From: Clostridium sp. CAG:411
GTDB taxonomy: Bacteria > Bacillota > Clostridia > Lachnospirales > Lachnospiraceae
Length of the DNA: 10,812 nucleotides
Direction of reading: 5' to 3'
Assembly: GCA_000437275.1 (NCBI GenBank)
Contig: FR899651.1
Span: forward strand, 1 to 10,812
The notes beneath the pieces are model-generated. The model worked only from the letters and a program-made list of their open reading frames with translations, had not been told where the DNA came from and ran no database searches. The position numbers and the translations under genes are program-made. How positions within the stretch are numbered: position 1 is the stretch's first letter; the number at the start of each line of letters is the position of its first letter. This document shows positions 1-6,819 of the stretch, in pieces.

Positions 1-345
1 CTACTTATTTGTTTCAAACTTATCCTTTCGAAAATTAATTTCCACATATACACATCCATCTTGGGTTCTTGTTCCAATGGGAATATTTTGCGGTAATACA
101 AAACACTCCCCTGTTTTTATCTGCCAAGAACGTTTCTTTGTATCAAATATTTCCATTTCTCCCTCATACATAATAAATATTTTGGGATATTGGTAACTTT
201 CTGCACTGATTTCTGTTCCACCAGCCATGGAAAAGAAAAACATACTGTAATCCTGTTGCCGATATAATTGTTTTGAAACGGTACAACCTGGAACAGGTTC
301 ATTCTCTTGCTCAATATGAATAATGCGTCCTGCTGTTTCGTTCAT
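1..345 (-). CDS. Small single-domain cupin protein
   Basis: This encodes a protein of about 114 residues with one cupin-type beta-barrel region. The best-marked stretch is PKIFIMYEGEMEIFD, followed by GECFVLPQNIPIG, which match the two conserved cupin strands and turns. The usual metal-binding His pattern is not evident, so the barrel may bind a small ligand without catalysing a reaction. I chose the ATG at 343-345 because GGAAGGG lies 6 nt upstream of it. Two earlier in-frame ATGs (376-378 and 349-351) lack a well-spaced ribosome binding site. The stop codon occupies the first three bases of the window, so the gene is complete. It lies 114 bp downstream of the ABC transporter ATPase gene on the same strand, with a perfect palindrome in the gap. 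It could therefore be co-transcribed or separately controlled. The substrate and role are unknown. Confidence 0.72.
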   Translation of the reverse strand: MNETAGRIIHIEQENEPVPGCTVSKQLYRQQDYSMFFFSMAGGTEISAESYQYPKIFIMYEGEMEIFDTKKRSWQIKTGECFVLPQNIPIGTRTQDGCVYVEINFRKDKFETNK

Positions 346-400
346 TAGCATCCCTTCCTTCCTATACAAGTATATCATAATATATTTAACTATCTATTTC

Positions 401-416
401 TGTTGCCATGGCAACA
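401..416. promoter_or_regulatory. Perfect 16-bp palindrome, putative operator
   Basis: TGTTGCCATGGCAACA is fully self-complementary. It lies between the ATPase gene and the cupin gene, 56 bp before the chosen cupin start. It has no spacer and no T-tract on either side, so it does not look like a terminator. A TTTACA hexamer (rc of 419-424) just upstream on the minus strand could be a -35 element, which would put the palindrome in promoter spacer territory, but no good -10 was found. The regulator is unknown. Confidence 0.5.
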
Positions 417-459
417 ATTGTAAATAGTATTCCCATTTAAGGAAAGCGGTATTCTATTT

Positions 460-1215
460 TTATGCTAATCGTTGTAAAAATTCTTTTGTACGCTCATTGG
501 ATGGGTTATCAATTACATCTTCTGGTTTTCCTTCTTCAATTACAACACCACCATCCATAAAAATAACTCTGTCTGCTACTTTTCTGGCAAAATCAATCTC
601 ATGAGTAACGATAACCATAGTCATTTTTTCTTCCGCCAATTCCCTCAATACTTTTAATATGTCTGCCGTAATTTCAGGGTCTAGTGCGGAGGTTGGTTCA
701 TCAAAGAATAAAATTTTAGGATTCATGGCTAATGCTCTGGCAATCGCAACACGTTGCTGCTGTCCTCCCGATAAATGGCAAGGATAATTGTCTGCCTTTT
801 GGTCTAATCCCACTTTTTTTAATAACATGATCGCTTCCTCTATTACTTCATCCTTTTCGCGTTTCTGAACGTGAATAGGCGCATCTGCCACGTTTTTCAA
901 AACAGAATAGTGTGGAAATAAATTAAAATTTTGAAATACTAATCCAAATAAATTTTTTAATTCATGTAATTCTTTTGCCCCTACATATATCGTTTTTCCC
1001 GCTTTATTACAGGTTGCCGCTTTTTCACAAAAAGAGAGCGTTCCCTCATCCATCTTTTCTAATAAAGTTGCACAACGAAGTAATGTTGATTTTCCTGAAC
1101 CAGAAGGCCCAATAATCGCAACAACTTCGCCCTCCTCTACAGAAATAGAGATGTCTTTTAGCACAGAAAGATCCCCAAAACTCTTTTTGACATGTTTCAT
1201 TTCTAGATATTTCAT
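460..1215 (-). CDS. Polar amino-acid ABC transporter ATP-binding protein (GlnQ/HisP type)
   Basis: This is the cytoplasmic ATPase that powers the adjacent fused binding-protein/permease. The 251-residue length is normal for the GlnQ/HisP/ArtP family. Visible motifs are Walker A GPSGSGKST (36-44), the Q-loop glutamine (95), the signature LSGGQ (148-152), Walker B ILFFDE with D172 and E173, the D-loop SALD, and the switch histidine H205. All catalytic residues are present. The start has AGGAGAG 7 nt upstream, and that site overlaps the stop codon of the preceding permease gene. The gap is only 12 bp, so the two genes form an operon. The substrate is probably a polar amino acid by family, but which one cannot be read from the ATPase. 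Confidence 0.95.
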   Translation of the reverse strand: MKYLEMKHVKKSFGDLSVLKDISISVEEGEVVAIIGPSGSGKSTLLRCATLLEKMDEGTLSFCEKAATCNKAGKTIYVGAKELHELKNLFGLVFQNFNLFPHYSVLKNVADAPIHVQKREKDEVIEEAIMLLKKVGLDQKADNYPCHLSGGQQQRVAIARALAMNPKILFFDEPTSALDPEITADILKVLRELAEEKMTMVIVTHEIDFARKVADRVIFMDGGVVIEEGKPEDVIDNPSNERTKEFLQRLA

Positions 1216-1227
1216 AGCCTTACTCTC

Positions 1228-2760
1228 CTATCTGTAATACTGCATTTTTTTCTCGATCTGTTCCATTCCCCAAGCAACTAAAAAGTTGAAGATATAATAA
1301 AAGATACCTGCAATCACTAATGGCATAATGTTTGCCTCTGCTGCTGCAACTTGTTTTGCCAAAGTAAACATTTCTGTATAAGCTAAAGCAAATGCCAAGG
1401 AGGTGTCTTTTACCAAAGTAATAATCTCATTTGTTACTGGTGGCATAACTCTTTTTACCATTTGAGGGAAGATAATCTTCCAAAACGTCTGTAACTTACT
1501 ATATCCTAATACATCTGCCGCTTCATACTGCCCTACTGGAATACTCTCTATTCCAGAGCGATAAATTTCTGCAAAATACGCTGCATAATTAAGAGAAAAA
1601 CCTATTATTACAGCATAAAAACGATAAGAATAGGATAAGGACACCCCAAATAAATAGTATGGACCAAAGAATACAACCAAAAGTTGTAACATCAGTGGCG
1701 TTCCTCTCATAATGGAAATATATATCTTTGCCAGCCATTGTAATATGCCACAATGGGAACGACGTATAAAGCAAATGAGAAGTCCAAGTGGCATAGAAAA
1801 TAATAAGGTTAATACAAATATTAGCAGCGTAGCTCCCATTCCACCGGAAAGTTGTTTGATTATGCTGACAACTTTTTCCATTGTAAATTTGTTAGAAGCT
1901 GTTGGCTTTTCATTTTTCATTACCTGATCGGCACCTTTTTCACCAAGGCAAGTACAATCTGAAAGATCCCATTCTGCCGCAATTTTATCAAAGGTACCAT
2001 CCGCTAGCATTTCCTGTAACGTAGCTTCTACTTTATCACGTAACTCTGTATTTCCAAGTTTAAAACCTACTCCATATTGTTCTGAAGCTATATATTGATC
2101 CAATATTTTGTAAGCGTTTCCTCTGGAGGCAATTTCATAATGGGCTACACCAATATCCATACATACCGCATCTGCAACTCCAGATTCCAAATTCATAAAT
2201 GCACTATTATAGTCAGATACCTGTTGTAACTGTGCAAAAGACTTTGCTAATGCCTGGTTTTCCTTTGTAGCAGTTTTACCCTCAAAAGCTGCCAAAGCGG
2301 AAGAAGCTGTTTGTACAATTACAATTTTTCCTTTTAAATCCTCTAATTTGGAAATCGAAGAATCTTTTTTTACGATAATAACCTGAGAATTCTTTATATA
2401 TGCAGAGGACCAGGTGTAATCATCCTCTCTTCCTGTCATGGTACAACCATTCCAGATACAGTCAATCGAACCGGTTTTTAATTCCATATCCTTAGAATTC
2501 CAATCAATCGGTTGTTTTACCAATGTCCAGTTGTTTCTTTTACAAACCTCTTCTGCCAAAGATAGATCAAATCCTACATACTCTCCATCTGTGTCTTTGT
2601 AACCATAGGGTGGAAATTCAGCGTCAAAACCTACTGTAAAGGTTTGCTTTTCCACTTCATTTGATTTTGTCTTTCCACATCCTGTAAACAGACCTACTGT
2701 TACTACACAGACAAATAATAGGATCATTCCTATTGCTTTGTGTTTTGAATACTTTTTCAC
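1228..2760 (-). CDS. Fused amino-acid ABC transporter substrate-binding protein and permease
   Basis: One 510-residue polypeptide carries both the extracellular ligand-binding domain and the membrane permease. Residues 1-28 look like a lipoprotein signal ending in LFTGC, with C28 as the likely lipidated cysteine. Residues about 40-266 are a family-3 solute-binding domain. It has the aromatic FPPYGY pocket, W104, R111 in MTGRED as the likely carboxylate-binding arginine, and D202 in the second lobe. After a linker (about 270-295) comes a HisM/GlnP-like permease with about five membrane segments. Its EAA loop (413-432) contacts the ATPase. The layout resembles GlnPH-type fusions of Firmicutes. 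The start codon is GTG (2758-2760), supported by TGAGG 5 nt upstream. The ATPase gene follows directly. The ligand is a polar amino acid by family; glutamine, cystine or another cannot be decided here. Confidence 0.93.
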   Translation of the reverse strand: MKKYSKHKAIGMILLFVCVVTVGLFTGCGKTKSNEVEKQTFTVGFDAEFPPYGYKDTDGEYVGFDLSLAEEVCKRNNWTLVKQPIDWNSKDMELKTGSIDCIWNGCTMTGREDDYTWSSAYIKNSQVIIVKKDSSISKLEDLKGKIVIVQTASSALAAFEGKTATKENQALAKSFAQLQQVSDYNSAFMNLESGVADAVCMDIGVAHYEIASRGNAYKILDQYIASEQYGVGFKLGNTELRDKVEATLQEMLADGTFDKIAAEWDLSDCTCLGEKGADQVMKNEKPTASNKFTMEKVVSIIKQLSGGMGATLLIFVLTLLFSMPLGLLICFIRRSHCGILQWLAKIYISIMRGTPLMLQLLVVFFGPYYLFGVSLSYSYRFYAVIIGFSLNYAAYFAEIYRSGIESIPVGQYEAADVLGYSKLQTFWKIIFPQMVKRVMPPVTNEIITLVKDTSLAFALAYTEMFTLAKQVAAAEANIMPLVIAGIFYYIFNFLVAWGMEQIEKKMQYYR

Positions 2761-2844
2761 AATTACCTCATTTCTGAAACACTTACCAATACTGCTTTAT
2801 TTGTACTGATCTGCTCCGTTTTTGTATTATATTTAATGACCCAT

Positions 2845-2888
2845 AAAAAATATTGCTTTTCTGAATCATTCTGAACAAAATTGCAATA
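2845..2888 (-). promoter_or_regulatory. Leader hairpin with following T6, possible attenuator
   Basis: In the transporter leader, TATTGC (rc of 2883-2888) can pair with GCAATA (rc of 2851-2856). An inner TTTT/AAAA pairing is possible after a two-base bulge. The stem is followed directly by TTTTTT (rc of 2845-2850). The loop holds two copies of TTCAGAA spaced 10 bp apart. The hairpin would start at about the first transcribed base. The stem is weak (two G-C pairs), so termination is uncertain. Confidence 0.3.
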
Positions 2889-2895
2889 CTATTCC

Positions 2896-2924
2896 ATTAT
2901 AACAAAGAAAAAGTATAGTGCCAA
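2896..2924 (-). promoter_or_regulatory. Sigma-A promoter of the amino-acid transporter operon
   Basis: On the minus strand TTGGCA (rc of 2919-2924) is followed by a 17-bp spacer and a perfect TATAAT (rc of 2896-2901). Transcription would start near 2889, leaving a leader of about 130 nt before the GTG start of the fused transporter gene. Confidence 0.75.
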
Positions 2925-2971
2925 ATATAAATTTGCAAGTTTCCATAAACCATTCGATAGGCTAAAAACAT

Positions 2972-4111
2972 TTAGATAATTTCTATCGTATTAAGGTCCG
3001 CCTGTGTTAAAATCCACATAGGACGGAATAGCCGCATTATTTGCCAGCATCCAAATCCATAAATCGGATAAGACTGTAATAAACGATACTTTTCCAAAAT
3101 ACTTCTGGCATCTTCAAACCATACTTCATGTGTCGTATTTTCAACCACATAATGGAAATAGGGCGATTGCGCAGTAGAATCATACTGTATGGTCGCATTA
3201 TAAGCCACTGCCAATTGAACAGCTTCTATATTTCCAATTGTTCTTGCTTTTGTTTCTCCTCTTACAAAAGGCAACGCCCAATCATATCCATAATTAGGAA
3301 TACCCATAGTGATTTTTTCTTTTGGAATAACACTAACCGCATAGTCCAAAACCTGACGTACCTTATTAAGAGGTGCAACAGCCATAGGTGGACCATATGT
3401 GTAGCCCCATTCGTAAGTCATAACAAATACACGATCTGCCACCTGACCAAGTGATTTATAATCTTTTCCCTCATACAAAAGTCCCTGTTGTTCATCTGAA
3501 GTTTTGGGAGCTAAATCCACAGTCACTTCACCACCAATTTCAGCAATCTGAAGTGTCAAAAGTCGTACAAATTCTGTGAATAAATCTCTATCTTCTGCAA
3601 GGATATATTCAAAATCTACGTTCACACCGCCAAATCCTTTTTCTACTACTTCCATATATACTTGTTGAATCAAGGTATCTCTGTTAAAATCATCCGAAAG
3701 CATTTGATGAATTAATTGATTACTAAATGTTCCATCAGGACCAAAAGGAGTCAATGTAAGAATCGGAACTGTTTGATAGGAAAATGCATGATACAACAAA
3801 TCATCAATAGGAAGAATCGGTGGAATCAATTGTCCATCCACAGAAAATCCATAAGAAAATACAGATAATTCAGAAAGAAAGGGGAGCGTTTCATCTAAGA
3901 TATCCAAATTGATAAACGGATATGCGAATCCATTTGCAAATATAGTTCGGTACTCTTCCAGCGGTGTTGTAAGGATTAATAAAGATTGTCCGATTGCCAA
4001 TGGATATGGATATGTTAATTGATTTACTTCAATAATTGTCCATACCGAGACACCGAAAGCTCTTGCAATGGTATCTACACTATCCCCTTCTTTTACAATA
4101 TAAATAATCAT
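2972..4111 (-). CDS. LysM-GH18 glycosidase, SleL/YaaH-like spore cortex hydrolase
   Basis: This is a peptidoglycan-acting glycoside hydrolase family 18 protein, probably an N-acetylglucosaminidase that degrades spore cortex fragments at germination. Residues 1-47 form a single LysM module (IYIVKEGDSVDTIARAFGV... GQSLLIL). The GH18 barrel follows. Its catalytic stretch GGVNVDFEY contains D166 and the likely proton donor E168. MTYEWGYTYGPPMAVAPL (231-248) and WFEDARS (331-337) are characteristic of the SleL/YaaH branch. Bacillus SleL has two LysM modules, whereas this 379-residue protein has one. There is no signal peptide, as expected for enzymes made inside the mother cell and deposited on the spore. 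The ribosome binding site is weak (AAAGGC about 12 nt upstream). The presence of this gene suggests the host can sporulate or descends from a spore former. Confidence 0.88.
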   Translation of the reverse strand: MIIYIVKEGDSVDTIARAFGVSVWTIIEVNQLTYPYPLAIGQSLLILTTPLEEYRTIFANGFAYPFINLDILDETLPFLSELSVFSYGFSVDGQLIPPILPIDDLLYHAFSYQTVPILTLTPFGPDGTFSNQLIHQMLSDDFNRDTLIQQVYMEVVEKGFGGVNVDFEYILAEDRDLFTEFVRLLTLQIAEIGGEVTVDLAPKTSDEQQGLLYEGKDYKSLGQVADRVFVMTYEWGYTYGPPMAVAPLNKVRQVLDYAVSVIPKEKITMGIPNYGYDWALPFVRGETKARTIGNIEAVQLAVAYNATIQYDSTAQSPYFHYVVENTTHEVWFEDARSILEKYRLLQSYPIYGFGCWQIMRLFRPMWILTQADLNTIEII

Positions 4112-4145
4112 AGTTAGATACAGCCTTTTTCATTTCAATTACTTC

Positions 4146-4174
4146 ATTATATGTAGTTCTTGCCAAAACATGTG
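4146..4174 (-). promoter_or_regulatory. Candidate promoter of the cortex hydrolase gene, sigma-E-like -10
   Basis: On the minus strand CATATAAT (rc of 4146-4153) lies 34 bp before the start codon. It differs by one base from the sporulation sigma-E -10 consensus CATACAAT. The region 14-15 bp upstream (ACATGTTT) matches the sigma-E -35 only in part. It also contains TATAAT, but no sigma-A -35 is found at normal spacing. A sporulation promoter would suit the gene, but this is inference. Confidence 0.4.
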
Positions 4175-4202
4175 ATTTGCTTATTTAGAAATATTTTGTC
4201 TT

Positions 4203-4583
4203 TTAGAACAAATCATATTGCTTCATGGTTTCTTTATTGCGATATTCGTGCTTTTCATAGTAACCAATCAACTTTTTATGTTCATCTCGCAACGCCACCA
4301 TATAAACATCTTTGTTTTCTTTCTCGTTAAAATAAGTGTAAACAATATTGTGGTCTGTACTCTTTTCAAACCATGTAATAACATTTTGTATGAGTTCTTG
4401 GGATTTTTCGTTATGACATGCGAGTAGACTCTGACCAATTAAGTTTGCACCTCCACGCTTTTTATAACGCGCAATTGCAGTAGGATTCATATAAATAATT
4501 TCATGCTTTAAATTACATATTACAATTGCACTTCTATCCTGGTCTGTAATACTTTTAAATAAATCAAATTGATATTTTTCCAT
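4203..4583 (-). CDS. Stand-alone PAS-domain protein
   Basis: This encodes a 126-residue protein that is essentially one PAS domain with no output domain. SAIVICNLKHEIIYMNPTAI (18-37) is the typical first two strands and the N-P turn. A helix with LIGQSLLACHNEKSQ follows, then VYTYF and VYMVALRDEHKKLIGYYE as the closing strands. The C-H-N-E-K-S stretch (56-61) resembles the CHxxKS signature of PAS domains found with DUF438 proteins. I chose the ATG at 4581-4583 because AGGAG lies about 7 nt upstream; an earlier in-frame ATG at 4617-4619 lacks such a site. The protein may sense a small ligand, redox state or haem and act on a partner encoded elsewhere. The partner is not visible here, although the cortex hydrolase gene lies just downstream on the same strand. 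Confidence 0.78.
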   Translation of the reverse strand: MEKYQFDLFKSITDQDRSAIVICNLKHEIIYMNPTAIARYKKRGGANLIGQSLLACHNEKSQELIQNVITWFEKSTDHNIVYTYFNEKENKDVYMVALRDEHKKLIGYYEKHEYRNKETMKQYDLF

Positions 4584-4649
4584 AACCTTACTCCTGTCCT
4601 TTCTTTTATACAAATACATCTGTTTTATCTTTGGCTTTCATACATATTT

Positions 4650-4658
4650 ATTATAACA
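4650..4658 (-). promoter_or_regulatory. Extended -10 promoter of the PAS gene
   Basis: The minus strand reads TGTTATAAT (rc of 4650-4658), a perfect extended -10 element (TGnTATAAT). No good -35 is found at 16-18 bp, as is common for this promoter type. It lies about 67 bp before the PAS start codon. Confidence 0.6.
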
Positions 4659-4716
4659 AAAATAAGCAAAAAGGCTAGAATCAACACTAAAACAATTCAG
4701 AGTTTTCTAAAAATGG

Positions 4717-4746
4717 TTGACATTGCAGTCGTTTTTTTTACATAAT
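4717..4746 (+). promoter_or_regulatory. Sigma-A promoter of the recombinase gene
   Basis: A perfect -35 TTGACA (4717-4722) is followed by an 18-bp spacer and CATAAT (4741-4746). Transcription should start near 4753, giving a leader of about 54 nt that contains the candidate dif site. Confidence 0.65.
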
Positions 4747-4761
4747 ATAAGTAGAGGGAAT

Positions 4762-4788
4762 TTTTGAATTGTTATACTATTTTCAAAA
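4762..4788. other. Candidate dif/Xer recombination site in the leader of the recombinase gene
   Basis: TTTTGAA (4762-4768) and TTCAAAA (4782-4788) form an inverted repeat around a 13-bp AT-rich centre. With imperfect inner positions this gives two 11-bp arms and a 5-bp core, roughly the architecture of Xer sites. It lies directly upstream of a XerS-like gene. In streptococci and lactococci the single-recombinase site difSL is known to lie next to xerS. Identity as dif is inferred from position and layout, not from a database match. Recombinase binding here could also repress its own gene. Confidence 0.42.
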
Positions 4789-4806
4789 GAAAAGGGGCTT
4801 AGTCGT

Positions 4807-5859
4807 ATGAAAACAGAAACTTACTATGAGAGTCAAAAGAAGAAAAAGGCAAAACAGTTAAATGCTTTACTGAAAGAACTTCCTATCTTTTGTACGGATT
4901 ATTTTTCACATATTGACCAAAATACATCCATCAATACACAGGTAGCTTATGCAGACAATATCATACTATTTTTTGAATTTTTAATCAAAGAAAATCCATT
5001 ATATAAGGATAAACTTCCAAGAGAGATTAAATTGCAGGATATTTGCCAACTTTCTGCACCAGATATTGAAGAATATAAACGTTATTTAAAAGTTTACGAG
5101 AAAGATGGACATGAATTAACCAATGCAGAAAAAAGTATTGCCAGAAAAATGTCTGCATTACGTGGACTTTTTAACTTCTTATATCGTCGTGAAATGATTC
5201 CTTCAAATCCAACTAACTTTGTAGATATGCCTAAATTGCATGAGAAAGAAATTATTCGATTAGATCCGGATGAAGTTGCTATTTTGCTGGATTTTGTAGA
5301 GAATGGTGGCGAACAGATGACAAAGAGGCAGCAGGTATATCATGAAAAAAATAAAACAAGAGATTTGGCTTTGTTTACACTTTTTTTAGGTACTGGCATT
5401 CGAGTTTCCGAGTGTGTAGGACTGGATATAGATGATGTAGACTTTAAGAATAATTCTATTAAGGTTACCAGAAAAGGTGGAAATGAGATGTATGTCTACT
5501 TTGGGGATGAAGTACAGGAGGCCTTAGAAGATTATATCGTATCGGTACGTTCCCATATTGTTCCCGTTGAGGGACACGAAAATGCACTCTTCTACTCTAG
5601 TCAGAGAAAGCGAATCACAGTACGTGCCGTACAAAATTTAGTTAGTAAATATACTTCCTACATTACCAATAAGCACATTACACCGCACAAATTCCGAAGT
5701 ACCTATGGAACTACTCTTTATAAAGAAACTGGTGATATTTATTTGGTAGCAGATGTACTTGGCCATAAGGATGTAAACACAACAAGAAAACATTACGCTG
5801 CACAAGATGACGAAAATCGAAGAAAAGCTGCACGCGCAGTAACTTTACGCGAAAAATAA
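4807..5859 (+). CDS. xerS: Tyrosine recombinase, XerS-like
   Basis: This is a site-specific tyrosine recombinase that most likely resolves chromosome dimers at a dif site. Residues about 25-140 form the SAM-like core-binding domain (INTQVAYADNIILFFEFL, IARKMSALRGLFNFLYRREM). Residues about 150-345 are the catalytic domain. The complete active-site set is visible: R199 in GTGIRVSE, K223 in TRKGG, H294 and R297 in PHKFR, H320 in LGH, and nucleophile Y330 in RKHY. The 350-residue length fits the XerS branch (about 356) better than XerC/XerD (about 300). The insertion before NKTRDLALF also recalls XerS. The start has AAAGGGG about 9 nt upstream. It is the only plus-strand gene in the window and has no excisionase, relaxase or phage gene beside it, which argues for a housekeeping Xer protein over an integrase. 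The symbol is a homology-based suggestion. Confidence 0.82.
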   Translation: MKTETYYESQKKKKAKQLNALLKELPIFCTDYFSHIDQNTSINTQVAYADNIILFFEFLIKENPLYKDKLPREIKLQDICQLSAPDIEEYKRYLKVYEKDGHELTNAEKSIARKMSALRGLFNFLYRREMIPSNPTNFVDMPKLHEKEIIRLDPDEVAILLDFVENGGEQMTKRQQVYHEKNKTRDLALFTLFLGTGIRVSECVGLDIDDVDFKNNSIKVTRKGGNEMYVYFGDEVQEALEDYIVSVRSHIVPVEGHENALFYSSQRKRITVRAVQNLVSKYTSYITNKHITPHKFRSTYGTTLYKETGDIYLVADVLGHKDVNTTRKHYAAQDDENRRKAARAVTLREK

Positions 5860-5950
5860 TGCATTACCAATAAAATAAAGGATTGAGTATGATGTAAATA
5901 TCCGGACAGGAAAAATTACTGAGGAATTTTAAAGAATTAATTAGGTCTAG

Positions 5951-6000
5951 TTTTAAAGAATGGGGGATCAACAGACAGTATCCCCTATTCTTTTAAAAAA
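5951..6000. terminator. Terminator between convergent recombinase and acetyltransferase genes
   Basis: AAAGAATGGGGGAT and ATCCCCTATTCTTT pair in a stem of about 14 bp with one G-U pair and an 11-nt loop. Flanking TTTTAAA/TTTTAAAA lengthens the stem with one bulge. It lies between two convergent genes and could stop transcription from both sides, with a short T-run each way. The 11-mer TTTTAAAGAAT of the left arm also occurs at 5927-5937. Confidence 0.75.
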
Positions 6001-6027
6001 ATATGTAACTCTTCTCTTCTGCTTTAT

Positions 6028-6567
6028 TTAAAGGTAAAGATCTGTATAGCGTTCATAGTCCATAAACATCACAATTTCCTTTTTTGTTTCTCCCCACAAA
6101 GTTTTCACCTCTTCTTCATGGTGAAATAGGAAGCCACACTTTTCCTGTAATCGTCTAGAATTTTTATTTTCTTCAAAAAAACCACACCATAAACCATCTA
6201 ATTCTAATTCATAAAAAGCATAATCCATCAATAGTAGAATAGCCTCTTTCGTATAACCTTTTCCCCAATATGGTTCTCCCAGCCAAAAAGTAAGTTCTCC
6301 TTCTTCTGGCCCGATAGCAAAATTACTTGCTTCCCCAACCAATATGCTGATACATCCAATTACCTTATTTGTCTCTTTCAAAACAATCGCAAAAAATCCC
6401 CAACAACTCAAAAGTTCCTGAATAATATATTTGCTTTCTTCCACGCTCTTGTGAGGCGGCCAGCCAGCAGAGGGTCCTATTTTGGGATTTTTCGCATACT
6501 GGTACAAATCTTCTGCATCTTCTATCCCCCATGGTCTTATTATAATTCGTTCAGATGAAATATTCAT
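6028..6567 (-). CDS. GNAT acetyltransferase, RimJ/RimL-like
   Basis: This 179-residue protein belongs to the GCN5-related N-acetyltransferase family. It would transfer an acetyl group from acetyl-CoA to an amine of a protein, antibiotic or small molecule. SERIIIRPWGIEDAEDLYQY marks the start of the fold. EGELTFWLGEPYWGKGYTKEA (about 90-109) is the acetyl-CoA-binding motif A with W-G-K-G-Y. EENKNSRRLQEKCGF (about 132-146) is the motif B region typical of RimJ/RimL-like enzymes. I chose the ATG at 6565-6567 because GAAGGA lies 7 nt upstream. The frame stays open to a TTG at 6649-6651, but that extension lacks a good ribosome binding site and GNAT character. The gene stands alone and converges on the recombinase gene. 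The substrate cannot be predicted. Confidence 0.85.
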   Translation of the reverse strand: MNISSERIIIRPWGIEDAEDLYQYAKNPKIGPSAGWPPHKSVEESKYIIQELLSCWGFFAIVLKETNKVIGCISILVGEASNFAIGPEEGELTFWLGEPYWGKGYTKEAILLLMDYAFYELELDGLWCGFFEENKNSRRLQEKCGFLFHHEEEVKTLWGETKKEIVMFMDYERYTDLYL

Positions 6568-6725
6568 CTCAATTTCCTTCTTTCTATGATTGTAGAATAG
6601 TATTTTTCTGTCTTGTGGCTGCATTCTACAGATGTAGTATTCAAGGCGCAATTTTATTTTCTGCTTTTTACAACTGTATCCTTCCTATTTTTTTGAGGTA
6701 GGGTATACACTTCCATAAAAAGACC

Positions 6726-6776
6726 ACAAAACAAACAATTAGCCAAAGCAATTCTTTCCTATCACTTTGGCTAATT
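6726..6776 (-). terminator. Rho-independent terminator of the trmR-to-hydrogenase operon
   Basis: A perfect 12-bp stem pairs AATTAGCCAAAG (6737-6748) with CTTTGGCTAATT (6765-6776) around a 16-nt loop. On the minus strand it is followed by GTTTGTTTTGTGG, a T-rich tail. It lies 43 bp after the hydrogenase stop codon and closes the five-gene operon. Confidence 0.85.
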
Positions 6777-6819
6777 AATACATCATGCAATTTAAAAATC
6801 TATTCGTTATTCTATTTTC

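Noticed and set aside
3128..3454. Open frame of 108 codons on the plus strand
   Set aside because: It is antisense to the GH18 domain, and no protein family is recognisable.
4152..4174. Sigma-54 promoter suggested by TTGGCA on the minus strand before the cortex hydrolase gene
   Set aside because: The matching TTGC element at the required spacing is missing.
4807..5859. Mobile element or prophage carrying the recombinase
   Set aside because: No excisionase, relaxase, cargo gene, tRNA target or flanking direct repeats are seen, and the neighbours are ordinary chromosomal genes. A XerS-like housekeeping role fits better.
5927..5961. Two copies of TTTTAAAGAAT as an attachment-site or repeat element
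   Set aside because: It is a short AT-rich 11-mer in which the second copy is part of the terminator stem. Chance or a small local duplication explains it.
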